A stretch of DNA of 64,000 nucleotides from JAFGXT01 sp963677165 (GTDB lineage Bacteria > Verrucomicrobiota > Lentisphaeria > Victivallales > SZUA-371). Below the pieces are notes generated by a model. That model worked only from the letters and a program-made list of their open reading frames with translations. It did not search any database and had not been told where the DNA came from. Below, in pieces: positions 34,991-44,050 of the stretch (positions are counted from its first letter, which is position 1; each line of letters begins with the position of its first letter). A program made the position numbers and the translations under genes. The stretch lies in contig CAXXSX010000002.1 of NCBI GenBank assembly GCA_963677165.2, forward strand, positions 4,650,001 to 4,714,000, read 5' to 3'.

Positions 34991-35020
34991 AAAAAAGCCG
35001 CATTCCCGAAAGAATGCGGC
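34991..35020 (-). terminator. Factor-independent terminator of the oad operon
   Basis: On the minus strand a perfect 9-bp stem GCCGCATTC/GAATGCGGC (35020-35012 with 35005-34997, 6-base loop) is followed at once by six T (34996-34991). It lies about 25 bases after the oadB stop. The rest of the 34793-35043 gap is AT-rich and shows nothing else. Confidence 0.92.
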
Positions 35021-35043
35021 GAATATACCAAAAGTTGGTAGAA

Positions 35044-36714
35044 TTAGAGACCAGACAGTGCTTTGAGCAGCACCCCAGCTGCCACTGCCGAACCGATAAC
35101 CCCGGCTACATTCGGTCCCATAGCGTGCATCAACAGGAAGTTGTGAGGATCATCCTCAAGACCAACTTTGTTAACCACACGGGCTGCCATTGGTACAGCC
35201 GAAACCCCCGCGGCACCAATAAGCGGATTTACTTTACCACCGGACAGAACTTTCATCAACTGTCCAAACAGCAGACCTGCCGCTGTACCAACGCAGAATG
35301 CGATAATACCAAGCAACAGAATACCCAAAGTCTGCATATTCAGGAACTTGTCGGCGGAAAGCTTGGAACCCACAGAGAGTCCAAGGAAAATAGTAACAAT
35401 ATTGATCAGATCGTTCTGTGCTGTATTGCTGAGGCGGTCAACAGCACCACTTTCCTTCATCAGGTTACCAAACATCAACATACCGATCAGCGGAGCAGCA
35501 TCCGGCAAAAGCAGAGCACACATCAATGTAATGATGATCGGGAAGCAGATTTTTTCAAGTTTGGATACATGACGCAACTGAGTCATTTTGATCTGACGGT
35601 CTTTCTTAGTAGTAAACAGCTTCATAATCGGCGGCTGAATAATTGGCACAAGAGCCATATAGGAGTAAGCGGCAACCGCGATCGCTCCAAGAAGCTTCGG
35701 CGACAACTTACTGGTCAGATAAATAGAGGTCGGACCATCGGCACCACCGATAATACCGATTGATGCAGCATCTTTCAGGTCGAAAAGAATACCGATATCA
35801 ATAACCTTGGTTGAGAAAAGAGTAAGAGCGACAGCACCGAGCAGTGCCAGGAATATACCGAACTGAGCGGCCGCACCAAGCAGAGCGGTCTTCGGGTTCG
35901 CTATCAGCGGACCAAAGTCAGTCATCGCACCTACGCCCATGAAGATAATCAGCGGGAACACACCTGTTTCAATACCAACATGGTAAACCATGCCCAGTAT
36001 ACCATCCGGACCGGCAATGCCAGCCAGCGGAATGTTAGCCAGGATTGCACCGAAACCGATTGGCAGCAGCAACAGCGGCTCGAACCCCTTGACAATAGCC
36101 AGATAGAGCAACAAAATACCAACCAGGATCATGATTACACGACCAAGCCCCAGCGACCAGGTATTGCTAAAGTCAGCATTCGTCTGACGGATAATATCGG
36201 AAATACCGGTACTTTCCCAAAGTCCATGGAACATCTTGCTCCATGATGGAAGACCACCAAGAGTTTTACCACTGCTTTCATTCACAGAGTCATGAAGCAT
36301 TGTATCCGGCGTTATTATCATAATAACTGATCCCGGCTCAATTGTTCCGGCTGGCACAACGTTCGGGCTAATCTTAATCACCTGGCAAGCCATAGTGAAA
36401 TCAAAATGCCCCTTACTGCGTCCCGGAATACTCAAAATCATAGCTTCGCGACCCGGCATATAATGCTTGCCTTCTTCAACAGAAAGTGAATATACCGTCG
36501 CGGGTTTATTCCAGTTGTATACAAGGCCTAACTTACCATCCTGGGTCTGAGCCCAGTAAAACAACTCATTATTATATTGTTTTTTGTTCAGATAGTCAGG
36601 TGCAACCTTTTGGGCCACACTGCAGGCAGTCTTTGTGCCGCAGCACTGAGCTGCGGCTGAAACTGCCAGCGTGACAGTTAGAACAGAAAACAAAAATGTT
36701 TTGAACAATTTCAT
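35044..36714 (-). CDS. oadB: Na+-transporting decarboxylase beta subunit with periplasmic N-terminal extension
   Basis: The integral membrane subunit has 556 residues and couples decarboxylation of a carboxybiotin to Na+ export. The OadB core begins near residue 165 and shows GFEPLLLLPIGFGAILANIP, MGVGAMTDFGPLIANPK, GIIGGADGPTSIY and AAGVSAVPMAARVV. Unusually, about 160 residues precede it: a signal peptide (ending VSAAA), a cysteine-rich start (QCCGTKTACSV) and a soluble domain with no recognised family. Classical OadB has no such extension. I chose the ATG at 36714, four bases after the oadA stop, with GAGGA upstream. It is the last gene of the operon. Confidence 0.88.
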   Translation of the reverse strand: MKLFKTFLFSVLTVTLAVSAAAQCCGTKTACSVAQKVAPDYLNKKQYNNELFYWAQTQDGKLGLVYNWNKPATVYSLSVEEGKHYMPGREAMILSIPGRSKGHFDFTMACQVIKISPNVVPAGTIEPGSVIMIITPDTMLHDSVNESSGKTLGGLPSWSKMFHGLWESTGISDIIRQTNADFSNTWSLGLGRVIMILVGILLLYLAIVKGFEPLLLLPIGFGAILANIPLAGIAGPDGILGMVYHVGIETGVFPLIIFMGVGAMTDFGPLIANPKTALLGAAAQFGIFLALLGAVALTLFSTKVIDIGILFDLKDAASIGIIGGADGPTSIYLTSKLSPKLLGAIAVAAYSYMALVPIIQPPIMKLFTTKKDRQIKMTQLRHVSKLEKICFPIIITLMCALLLPDAAPLIGMLMFGNLMKESGAVDRLSNTAQNDLINIVTIFLGLSVGSKLSADKFLNMQTLGILLLGIIAFCVGTAAGLLFGQLMKVLSGGKVNPLIGAAGVSAVPMAARVVNKVGLEDDPHNFLLMHAMGPNVAGVIGSAVAAGVLLKALSGL

Positions 36715-36718
36715 TTTC

Positions 36719-38515
36719 TTATGCTTCCTCGAGGATGATGAGAACATCGCCAGAGGCAACCTGCTGATCCTGATTTACACAGATTTCAACAACAGTACCG
36801 CCTTTTTCGGCTTTGATCGGAGTTTCCATTTTCATAGCTTCGAGAATCATTACTTCTTCACCAGCTTCTACAACATCACCTTCCGAGACCTCGATTTTGA
36901 AGACTTTACCAGGCATCGGAGCAGCGATTTCAAATCCAGCACCACCGCCAGATGCAGCAGGAGCGGCTGCAGGTGCAGCAACAGGTGCTACACTGGTAGC
37001 ACCGCCAGGAGCAACCTGTACGTTGAATGCTTTTCCGTCAACAGTAACGACATAAGAACCGGAATCTTCCTTGCTAGAAGATTTAGCTGCAGGAGCTGCA
37101 GGTTTTTCGTCTTCTTTGTACCTGACACCCATCGGTTTGTTGCCTTTGAGATATTCAATACCTTTGTCAGCACAAGTGGAAGTAATGAAAATGTTTTCAT
37201 CATTAACTTCAAGGCCAGCAGCCTGAAGCTTTTCAGTAGCAGCCTTAATTCCAAGAGCCGGATTGTTATCGTTGATGTCATGAACATCGTCTTTAGTTGG
37301 TTCAAGACCGAGCTGTTCAGAAGCAAGTTTAACAACTTCAGCATCAGGTTCTGACGGAGTATGACCAAAGTAACCCAGAACCATTTTTCCGTAACCTTCA
37401 GTCATTTTTTTCCATTTACCCTGGGTTACATTAGCAAAAGCCTGCTGGAAATAAAACTGTGAAACAGGAGTAACAGAAGTACCGAAACCACCTTTTGCAA
37501 CAACTTCCTGCATTTCTTCGATAACTTTCGGATAGAGATCAAGACAATTATTATCGCGCATCATCTGAGTATTGGCAGTCAATGCACCACCCGGCATCGG
37601 AGAGAATGGGATAATCGGGCTGACGGTACCAGCTTCTGGCGGCTTAAAGTATTTTTCCATGCAATCCTGGAATACTCGTTCAGCTTCCATAATCTTGTCG
37701 ATATCAACATCAAGCTGATAATCAGTACCGCGCAGGCGATGCCACATGGTAATAATATCAGTAGAACAAGTACCACCGCTAACAGGCTGCATTGCAAGGT
37801 CAACGCAATCAGCGCCAGCTTCGATTGCGGCCATATAACAGGCAACACCCATTCCGGCAGTTTCATGACTGTGCATGTGAATGCTAACTTCTGACGGAAG
37901 AATTTTACGTGCAGCTTTAATGGTGTCGAAAATAACCTGCGGAGTAGCGGTTCCAGAAGCATCCTTGAAGCAAAGGCTGTCAAAAGGAATTTCTGCATCA
38001 AGAATCTTTTGCAGAGAATCAACATAAAATTTAGGGGTATGAGCATAGCTTTCATTGAGGCCCGGAGGTAAGCTCATCATTGTAACAGTAACCTGATGTT
38101 TCAGACCTGCAGCGTGAATGCGGCTTCCTGAGTATGCCAGGTTTCTAACATCATTAAGAGCATCAAAGTTACGAATAGTTGAAACGCCATGCTTTTTGAA
38201 CATTTTAGCATGCAGATCAATAATGTCGCGAGACTGAGAAATCAGCCCTACAACGTTAGCTCCACGGGAAAGAGTCTGCAGGTCAGCATCGGGACCAGCA
38301 ACTTCGCGGAATTTATCCATCATATCAAAGGCATCTTCCTGGCAGTAGAAGTAAAGACTCTGAAAGCGGGCACCGCCGCCACATTCGAAATAGTTAGTAC
38401 CAGCTTCGCAGGCAGCTTTAAGCGCCGGAAGAAAATCTTCAGTTTTTACACGAGCTCCGTAACACGACTGGAAGCCGTCACGAAACGACGTATCCATAAA
38501 TTTGATAGTTTTCAT
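36719..38515 (-). CDS. oadA: Biotin-dependent decarboxylase alpha subunit (OadA-like)
   Basis: The 598-residue protein transfers a carboxyl group from a 2-oxo acid (oxaloacetate or a relative) to biotin. A carboxyltransferase TIM-barrel is followed by a conserved-carboxylase region, an Ala/Pro linker and a biotinyl domain with EAMKMET, biotin lysine at residue 562. The start motif is DTSFRDGFQSC where classical OadA has a LRDAHQSL-like form, and HMHSHETAGMG and QPVSGGTCSTD also differ from the usual pattern. The catalytic CFKDASG lysine is kept. So the oxaloacetate assignment is not secure. It sits between oadG and oadB. Confidence 0.88.
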   Translation of the reverse strand: MKTIKFMDTSFRDGFQSCYGARVKTEDFLPALKAACEAGTNYFECGGGARFQSLYFYCQEDAFDMMDKFREVAGPDADLQTLSRGANVVGLISQSRDIIDLHAKMFKKHGVSTIRNFDALNDVRNLAYSGSRIHAAGLKHQVTVTMMSLPPGLNESYAHTPKFYVDSLQKILDAEIPFDSLCFKDASGTATPQVIFDTIKAARKILPSEVSIHMHSHETAGMGVACYMAAIEAGADCVDLAMQPVSGGTCSTDIITMWHRLRGTDYQLDVDIDKIMEAERVFQDCMEKYFKPPEAGTVSPIIPFSPMPGGALTANTQMMRDNNCLDLYPKVIEEMQEVVAKGGFGTSVTPVSQFYFQQAFANVTQGKWKKMTEGYGKMVLGYFGHTPSEPDAEVVKLASEQLGLEPTKDDVHDINDNNPALGIKAATEKLQAAGLEVNDENIFITSTCADKGIEYLKGNKPMGVRYKEDEKPAAPAAKSSSKEDSGSYVVTVDGKAFNVQVAPGGATSVAPVAAPAAAPAASGGGAGFEIAAPMPGKVFKIEVSEGDVVEAGEEVMILEAMKMETPIKAEKGGTVVEICVNQDQQVASGDVLIILEEA

Positions 38516-38566
38516 AAATTATAACATCCTGTGTTTAATTAAAAAATTATTGTTTTACAAAAAAAC

Positions 38567-38809
38567 TTATTTACTTCTGTGGAGCTGTACCGCAGCAACA
38601 GCAGCAGCCATTTTTGCCTTATCTCCAGCATTATCTTTTTTAGACTTTTTGGATGCCCGCGGGGGCGCCGCAGGTGGTTCCAGCAGGTGAGCAAAGGGAG
38701 CAACCACTTTTGCAACCAGTGAAATCACAAACACCATGATAACCAGAAAGGCGAATACTCCACCCATTCCGAGTACCATTAGTTTTAATCCGTCAACAAA
38801 GATTTCCAT
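38567..38809 (-). CDS. oadG: Na+-transporting decarboxylase gamma subunit
   Basis: The 80-residue protein has one membrane segment (about residues 8-33, GLKLMVLGMGGVFAFLVIMVF) and a charged, Pro/Lys-rich tail, the OadG layout. OadG holds the alpha and beta subunits together at the membrane and may bind zinc through its tail; here the tail ends in QLHRSK. It is first in the order G-A-B, about 50 bases before oadA. Short proteins are easy to misname, but size, topology and position agree. Confidence 0.85.
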   Translation of the reverse strand: MEIFVDGLKLMVLGMGGVFAFLVIMVFVISLVAKVVAPFAHLLEPPAAPPRASKKSKKDNAGDKAKMAAAVAAVQLHRSK

Positions 38810-38920
38810 GACAAACCTCGTTAAATTAAATAAAATTATTACTTCACGATCTTTTTTAAATTTAAGGTCGCACTTACAATTTCGTTATTTTTATATCTAT
38901 TATGAGCAACAATAATGAAA

Positions 38921-39670
38921 CTAAAATAACGAGTTCCGATTAATTCTTACGTCCCCGCTAAAAAGCCTTACGACTTTCTCGCCGGTGTTGAAGTAAAGGT
39001 CTCCATCTTCACCAATATCAACGACCTTTCCTTTCAGGACTTCACCTTTTCGTCCGGTACTTATTTCGACCGGGCGATTCAGGATAAAATTTTTACTTTT
39101 CCATTCATTATATATTCCTTCTATATGAATGGAGCCGCTAATATAGCGCCTGCATAAATGTTTAGCCAATGATTTTATGAAATTTTTTAAAATAAGTTTT
39201 TTACCGGTTTCCCTCAGAACGGAAGTCGCCGGCTGATCAATCCGGTCGAGAACCTCTGGTTGCATATTAATATTAACCCCAATACCGATTACAGCTCCAG
39301 GAGGAGTTCCATGAATCCCCTCGCACAAAAGCCCCGCGATCTTCCTCTCTTTACAATAAACATCATTGGGCCATTTTAGCCATACATCAAGTTCAGGAAC
39401 AATCTCAGCAAAGGTATCAAGAACAGCCAGAGAACCGATCCACGAAGACTTGTGAATCGGATACGGAAAATTTTTCACCACAAACGAAGCATAGATATTT
39501 TCGTTGGGCGGAGATATCCATACGCGCTGATGCCGTCCCCTGCCCGCAGTTTGACGCCCGGCAATAACCAGTGTCGCATCCGGCAAATTCTCAAATCTGT
39601 CGGCCGCATATCGGTTGGTTGAATCAATTTCATCCAGCCATATTATATTATTAAAGCCTTCTTCTTTCAT
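38921..39670 (-). CDS. birA: Biotin-protein ligase
   Basis: The 249-residue protein attaches biotin to the acceptor lysine of biotin proteins via biotinyl-AMP. It shows DSTNRYA, GRQTAGRGRHQRVW (the biotin-binding loop, slightly altered from GRGRxGR), LKWPNDV and KIAGLLCE, and a C-terminal SH3-like region with GKVVDIGEDGDL. There is no N-terminal helix-turn-helix, so it is a plain ligase and not a repressor. I start at the ATG at 39670; 23 further in-frame codons upstream look non-coding. It precedes oadGAB on the same strand and presumably serves OadA. Confidence 0.93.
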   Translation of the reverse strand: MKEEGFNNIIWLDEIDSTNRYAADRFENLPDATLVIAGRQTAGRGRHQRVWISPPNENIYASFVVKNFPYPIHKSSWIGSLAVLDTFAEIVPELDVWLKWPNDVYCKERKIAGLLCEGIHGTPPGAVIGIGVNINMQPEVLDRIDQPATSVLRETGKKLILKNFIKSLAKHLCRRYISGSIHIEGIYNEWKSKNFILNRPVEISTGRKGEVLKGKVVDIGEDGDLYFNTGEKVVRLFSGDVRINRNSLF

Positions 39671-39756
39671 AAATTTCCAGCCGTTTCTATAGTTGATAAT
39701 GTGACAAAATACACAGTAAAAGCTATAAATATACATCAAAATATAAATTTTTCAGA

Positions 39757-39784
39757 TTGAAAACCCAGTTTAATGAACTATAAT
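39757..39784 (+). promoter_or_regulatory. Sigma-70 type promoter of serA
   Basis: TTGAAA (39757-39762) and a perfect TATAAT (39779-39784) are separated by 16 bases. The expected transcript start near 39791 leaves a leader of about 64 bases before the GTG start, in which I see no riboswitch structure. Confidence 0.7.
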
Positions 39785-39854
39785 TTATGTTTTAGCCCAA
39801 TATTAACAATCATGGAAATTGATATATCCTTAATAACAACAAAAGGAAACTACC

Positions 39855-41423
39855 GTGAAAGTATTAATACCAACCAAATTGGATAAAGTCGCAGCAAAAC
39901 TGCTCGCAGACAACGGTTATGAGGTTGTACAGGACGCGGACAAAGCAATAGAGGAACTTATTGCTGAAAATCCAGATACCCGGGTACTCATTGTCAGAAG
40001 TGAAAAAGTAACTTCGGATATTATTGACTCTCTGCCTGAATTAAAGCTCGTAGTTCGCGCCGGTGCCGGTTACAACACTATCGACACCAAATACGCCAGA
40101 CGCAAACAAATTGACGTAATGAATACTCCAGGAGCCAACTCCAACGCTGTTGCCGAGGAAGTTGTTGCTATGATGCTGGCTGCCGCAAGGCATCTTGTTC
40201 CCGCCGATCGCAGTACTCGTACCGGTGCCTGGGAAAAGAAAAAATTCATGGGATTTGAGCTAACCGGAAAAACGATCGGTATTATCGGACTCGGAAATAT
40301 CGGACGTCTGCTGGTGAAACGCCTTAATGGTTTCGACATGAAGATCATGGCCTTTGACCCTGTAATTTCAGCAACTTTGGCAAAACAAATGAATGTTGAA
40401 TTATGTTCAGTTGAAGAAATTTTCTCCAAAGCAGATTTCATTTCTCTGCATATCCCGGAAAACGATGATACCCGAGGAATGATTAACAAGCGTTTGTTCG
40501 ACACTATGAAACCAAACGCTATGCTGATTAACTGCGCCCGTGCCGGCGTGATCAACGAAGATGACCTTAGAGAAGCTAAACAAAACAAGCAAATTTTATT
40601 CTGTAACGATGTATACGCCAAAGATACAGCAGGTGACAAAAGCGTGACAGACATTGCTGACATCATGCTTCCGCACCTTGGAGCAAGCACAGTTGAAGCA
40701 AACTTCAACGCAGCTCTCCGCTCCGCGGAACAAACAATCGCCTACTTCGAAAAAGGCATCACCAATTGCGTCGTTAACAAGGGCGTTCCTGACGGACTTG
40801 ATGAACAGTACCAAAGCTTGGCTTATGTGCTTACTTCTCTGGCCAGACATTATTTGGGCGAAAGCCGTCCGCCACATAAAGTTGAAACCAGTTTTTATGG
40901 TAATCTGAAACAGTATTCCGAATGGATGCTTGCTCCAATCACAGCCGGTATTTCAAACGAATTCGATCCATATCTTGATGCTTCAGATGCACATTCATTC
41001 CTCGAATCACGCGGTATCGATTATAAAGATCGCGAAGTTGATGAATCAAAGAACTACGGTGAGTCGATGACTATCGATTTATTCGAAGGCAGCGATAACA
41101 TCACCCAGGTAAGTGTACGTGGAACCATTGCTGAGAATAATTTGATGATTGCACGTATAAACAACTTTGACAAATTATATCTTGAACCAACGGGACATAC
41201 TTTGTTTGTTGAATATACAGATGAACCTGGCGTTATCGGTAAAATTGCAAGCATTCTCGGTGACAAAGGTATCAACATTGTTGACCTCCGTGCGCCACAG
41301 GATCTCAAGAGCAATCGTTCACTCGCAGTAATTAAGACCAATACCCAAGTGCCTGGAGAGGTAATCTCAAAAATTAAGATTACCGTTAGAGCCAACGTAG
41401 CATTCTGTTTCAGTTACTCATAA
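39855..41423 (+). CDS. serA: D-3-phosphoglycerate dehydrogenase with C-terminal ACT domain
   Basis: The 522-residue protein oxidises 3-phosphoglycerate with NAD+, the first step of serine synthesis. It has the substrate-domain pattern VRAGAGYNTID, the NAD-binding GKTIGIIGLGNIGR, active-site Arg229 in NCARAG and His274 in LPHLGAST. The usual catalytic Glu of the DVFxxEP motif is replaced by Asp257 (DVYAKDT). A middle region and a C-terminal ACT domain (FVEYTDEPGVIGKIASIL) suggest serine feedback. It starts with GTG; AAAAGGA lies seven bases upstream. A strong terminator follows, so the gene is monocistronic. Confidence 0.9.
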   Translation: MKVLIPTKLDKVAAKLLADNGYEVVQDADKAIEELIAENPDTRVLIVRSEKVTSDIIDSLPELKLVVRAGAGYNTIDTKYARRKQIDVMNTPGANSNAVAEEVVAMMLAAARHLVPADRSTRTGAWEKKKFMGFELTGKTIGIIGLGNIGRLLVKRLNGFDMKIMAFDPVISATLAKQMNVELCSVEEIFSKADFISLHIPENDDTRGMINKRLFDTMKPNAMLINCARAGVINEDDLREAKQNKQILFCNDVYAKDTAGDKSVTDIADIMLPHLGASTVEANFNAALRSAEQTIAYFEKGITNCVVNKGVPDGLDEQYQSLAYVLTSLARHYLGESRPPHKVETSFYGNLKQYSEWMLAPITAGISNEFDPYLDASDAHSFLESRGIDYKDREVDESKNYGESMTIDLFEGSDNITQVSVRGTIAENNLMIARINNFDKLYLEPTGHTLFVEYTDEPGVIGKIASILGDKGINIVDLRAPQDLKSNRSLAVIKTNTQVPGEVISKIKITVRANVAFCFSYS

Positions 41424-41447
41424 TACCAGTAAGATCCAAAGTATTTC

Positions 41448-41477
41448 AAGGCTGAGGACTTTTCCTCAGCCTTTTTT
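41448..41477 (+). terminator. Factor-independent terminator of serA
   Basis: A perfect 11-bp stem (41448-41458 with 41463-41473, AAGGCTGAGGA/TCCTCAGCCTT) with a 4-base loop is followed by T residues to 41477. The remaining gap to ptsP (41478-41701) is AT-rich; I see no gene and no convincing promoter in it. Confidence 0.93.
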
Positions 41478-41701
41478 CGTAGAGCCTTTCTTTCAGAGTT
41501 GAATTTTGTCCTGTTTCTTTCTGAATCGGCATTCTGGCATGAAAAATGTATTCTTACTTAACTTTAGTTTATGCACAAAATAACGCCCTTGAGGCACAAA
41601 AAAGAAATTTTTAATAAAACCGTACAGGAATTATAACATTCTTGAAGTATATTACTTAGTTTTGTTACAAAAATTTCACAAAAAGAAGAACCGGAAACAC
41701 A

Positions 41702-43990
41702 ATGTTAGGAAACTTGTTAAATATTCTCAGACAAATCTCTGAGATAATCGCAAAAACCAGCGATCATTTAGACGCACTGCAGAAAATTGTAAATGTTCTG
41801 GCGGAAAGTCTGAATGTAGATGTGTGTTCGGTTTATGAGTACGATGAGAACACAGACAGTCTGGTTCTTACTGCTACCTACGGCCTCAAAAGTGATGCCG
41901 TAATGAATGTATCCATGAAACCCGGAGAAGGTTTAACAGGTACCAGTTTTAAGGAGCGCAGAATTTTAAACCTCTCCAATCCACAGACTCATCCTAAATT
42001 CAAACTGTTTCAGAACATCGGCGAAGAACAGTATAAATCGTTTCTTTCCGTCCCGCTTACAATCAGTGGAAAATGTCTTGGAATTTTAACGATTCAGCGC
42101 AAAAGCGAGGAAAAATTCGAACAACCTGTAGCTGACATGGTACGTTCTATCAGCACTCAGCTGGCCAACCTCTTTTTAAATTCAATAATTCTGAAAGGGC
42201 TTCAAAGCTCGAAACCGGAAAAAGTGGCACCGATACAAGCCGGACAAGTAATGCTCAAAGGTATCGCAACAACTCCGGGAATCACTTTCGGACACGTATT
42301 TGTTTTCTCCAAAGAAGACCTGATCAAAAAATACGATAAACAAAGTTTTCACAATGGAGCGAAACAGGAATTACAACTTTTTGACAAAGCACTGAAACTT
42401 GCAAAAAAGAAAACCCTGGAACTGGAAAACCGTGCTATATCACTTATTTCTGAAGCCGACGCATCCATTTTCAACGTTCACCTGATGTTCCTTGAAGACC
42501 AAGCCGTACTGGGGGAAGTCAGAAAGCGAATTCAAGACCGTGGCTATTCCATGGAATATGCCATTGCCAGTGTCTATTCTGAATACGAACAAAAATTTCT
42601 GCAACTGAATGATCAAACTTTCAGAGATCGCTCTTTTGATTTAAAAGACGTAATGATCAGGATCATTGAATCCGCAACGATGATAAAAAGCGTTGACAAC
42701 AAGGAAGAAGAATTTTCTTCCGATTCATCAAAACTGATTCTTGTAGCTAAAGAACTACTGCCTTCTGACCTGATCAGAATGCCGGTTGATAATTTTGTAG
42801 GTATCGTCTGTGAGAAAGGCGGAGTTACCGCTCACGTGTCTATTCTGGCCAAAGCACTTAATATTCCAGCCGTTCTCGGGGTAACCGGCGTCACAGCGCA
42901 GGCTCGTGATATGGACGAGATCATGCTTGACGGCCATGCAGGAAGAGTTTATTTGCGTCCGGGAGTTCAGGTAAAAAACCACTTTAACGACCTGATCTCT
43001 CCACAAACAGAACAGGATGAACAGATCAACCCGGATCCCATTCGCACAATAGATGGAACCGATATAAGGCTGAAAGCCAATATTTCCCTGATTTGTGAAG
43101 CATCCAATTTAAAACACTATGGAGCTCAGGGAATTGGCCTCTATCGAACGGAATTCATGTATATGGTTCGTGACCATATGCCCGCAGAGGAGGACCAGTA
43201 TAATGTATTCAAGCAGGTTTTAAATAAGACGACCGATGAAGTAACAATAAGAGTGCTTGATATAGGTGGAGACAAACCATTGCCATACATTGATCTTCCT
43301 CAGGAAGACAACCCTGCCCTTGGTTACCGAGGGATTCGTTTGCTGCTTAATCGCATCCCGTTATTCAAGATGCATCTCAGAGCCATTCTTCGAGCAGGAA
43401 CGAATGGTAACCTCAGGTTACTATTCCCCATGATCTCCACTTTACAGGAAATGCTGCAGGTAAAAAATGTTCTTCAGGAAGTTGAAGATGAACTCCACGA
43501 ACGGAATATTCCCCATGCGGAAAGTTATAAGATCGGAGCAATGATTGAAGTTCCATCAATCTTGTTTGCACTTGACGCACTTATTCCACACGTCGATTTC
43601 ATGAGTATCGGAACCAATGACCTGCTCCAGTATAGTTTCGCCACCGACCGCGCCAATGAGGCAATCGGCAACAGCGCAAGTTCTCTCGATCCGGCGTTTT
43701 TACGGATCATTAAACATATTGGTGATTTCTTTATGCGCCATCCAGAAAAGGAACTAACCTTATGTGGCGAAATGGCCAATATTATCCAGGGCGTTCCATT
43801 ATTGGTCGGTGCCGGCTTCCGGGAATTAAGCATGCCGCCGAAGTTTATACCCAGAATTGCCCGGGTTGTACGTCAACTTAATGCGAAAGAGTGTGAAATT
43901 CTGCTGGATAAAGTTCTGGAACTGGAAACCCCGGAAGAAGTAAAACGGGAAGTCAACAAGTTCCTGCTGGTCACCAACCGTCCGCTGTAA
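41702..43990 (+). CDS. ptsP: Phosphoenolpyruvate-protein phosphotransferase with GAF domain (EI-Ntr type)
   Basis: The 762-residue protein has an N-terminal GAF sensor domain (about 15-160), then the enzyme I module. The phospho-histidine is H378 in GGVTAHVSILAKALN (the family usually has TSH). The PEP-binding domain shows GIGLYRTEFMY, RVLDIGGDKPLPY, RAILRAG and the catalytic Cys in LTLCGEMAN. It takes phosphate from PEP and passes it to HPr or NPr. This nitrogen-type branch usually signals rather than transports sugar. No HPr, EIIA or EIIC gene is in the window. It follows the serA terminator and appears to stand alone. Confidence 0.94.
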   Translation: MLGNLLNILRQISEIIAKTSDHLDALQKIVNVLAESLNVDVCSVYEYDENTDSLVLTATYGLKSDAVMNVSMKPGEGLTGTSFKERRILNLSNPQTHPKFKLFQNIGEEQYKSFLSVPLTISGKCLGILTIQRKSEEKFEQPVADMVRSISTQLANLFLNSIILKGLQSSKPEKVAPIQAGQVMLKGIATTPGITFGHVFVFSKEDLIKKYDKQSFHNGAKQELQLFDKALKLAKKKTLELENRAISLISEADASIFNVHLMFLEDQAVLGEVRKRIQDRGYSMEYAIASVYSEYEQKFLQLNDQTFRDRSFDLKDVMIRIIESATMIKSVDNKEEEFSSDSSKLILVAKELLPSDLIRMPVDNFVGIVCEKGGVTAHVSILAKALNIPAVLGVTGVTAQARDMDEIMLDGHAGRVYLRPGVQVKNHFNDLISPQTEQDEQINPDPIRTIDGTDIRLKANISLICEASNLKHYGAQGIGLYRTEFMYMVRDHMPAEEDQYNVFKQVLNKTTDEVTIRVLDIGGDKPLPYIDLPQEDNPALGYRGIRLLLNRIPLFKMHLRAILRAGTNGNLRLLFPMISTLQEMLQVKNVLQEVEDELHERNIPHAESYKIGAMIEVPSILFALDALIPHVDFMSIGTNDLLQYSFATDRANEAIGNSASSLDPAFLRIIKHIGDFFMRHPEKELTLCGEMANIIQGVPLLVGAGFRELSMPPKFIPRIARVVRQLNAKECEILLDKVLELETPEEVKREVNKFLLVTNRPL

Positions 43991-44050
43991 GAAAATCTCT
44001 GTGAAGCCAGTTGACTCACACTATGCAAGAATCATCAGAACGTCCCCGTT

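Noticed and set aside
35014..35763. Long open frame on the plus strand opposite oadB
   Set aside because: It lies wholly antisense to conserved OadB coding sequence, has a low-complexity His/Gln-rich translation and no ribosome site.
36671..37354. Long open frame on the plus strand opposite the oadA 3' end
   Set aside because: It is antisense to the conserved biotinyl domain region and has a Phe/Ser-rich composition that mirrors the other strand.
41535..41550. TGGCAT-N-ATGTA upstream of ptsP as a sigma-54 promoter
   Set aside because: The -12 element reads GT in place of the invariant GC, so the match is too poor even though ptsP is often linked to sigma-54 functions.
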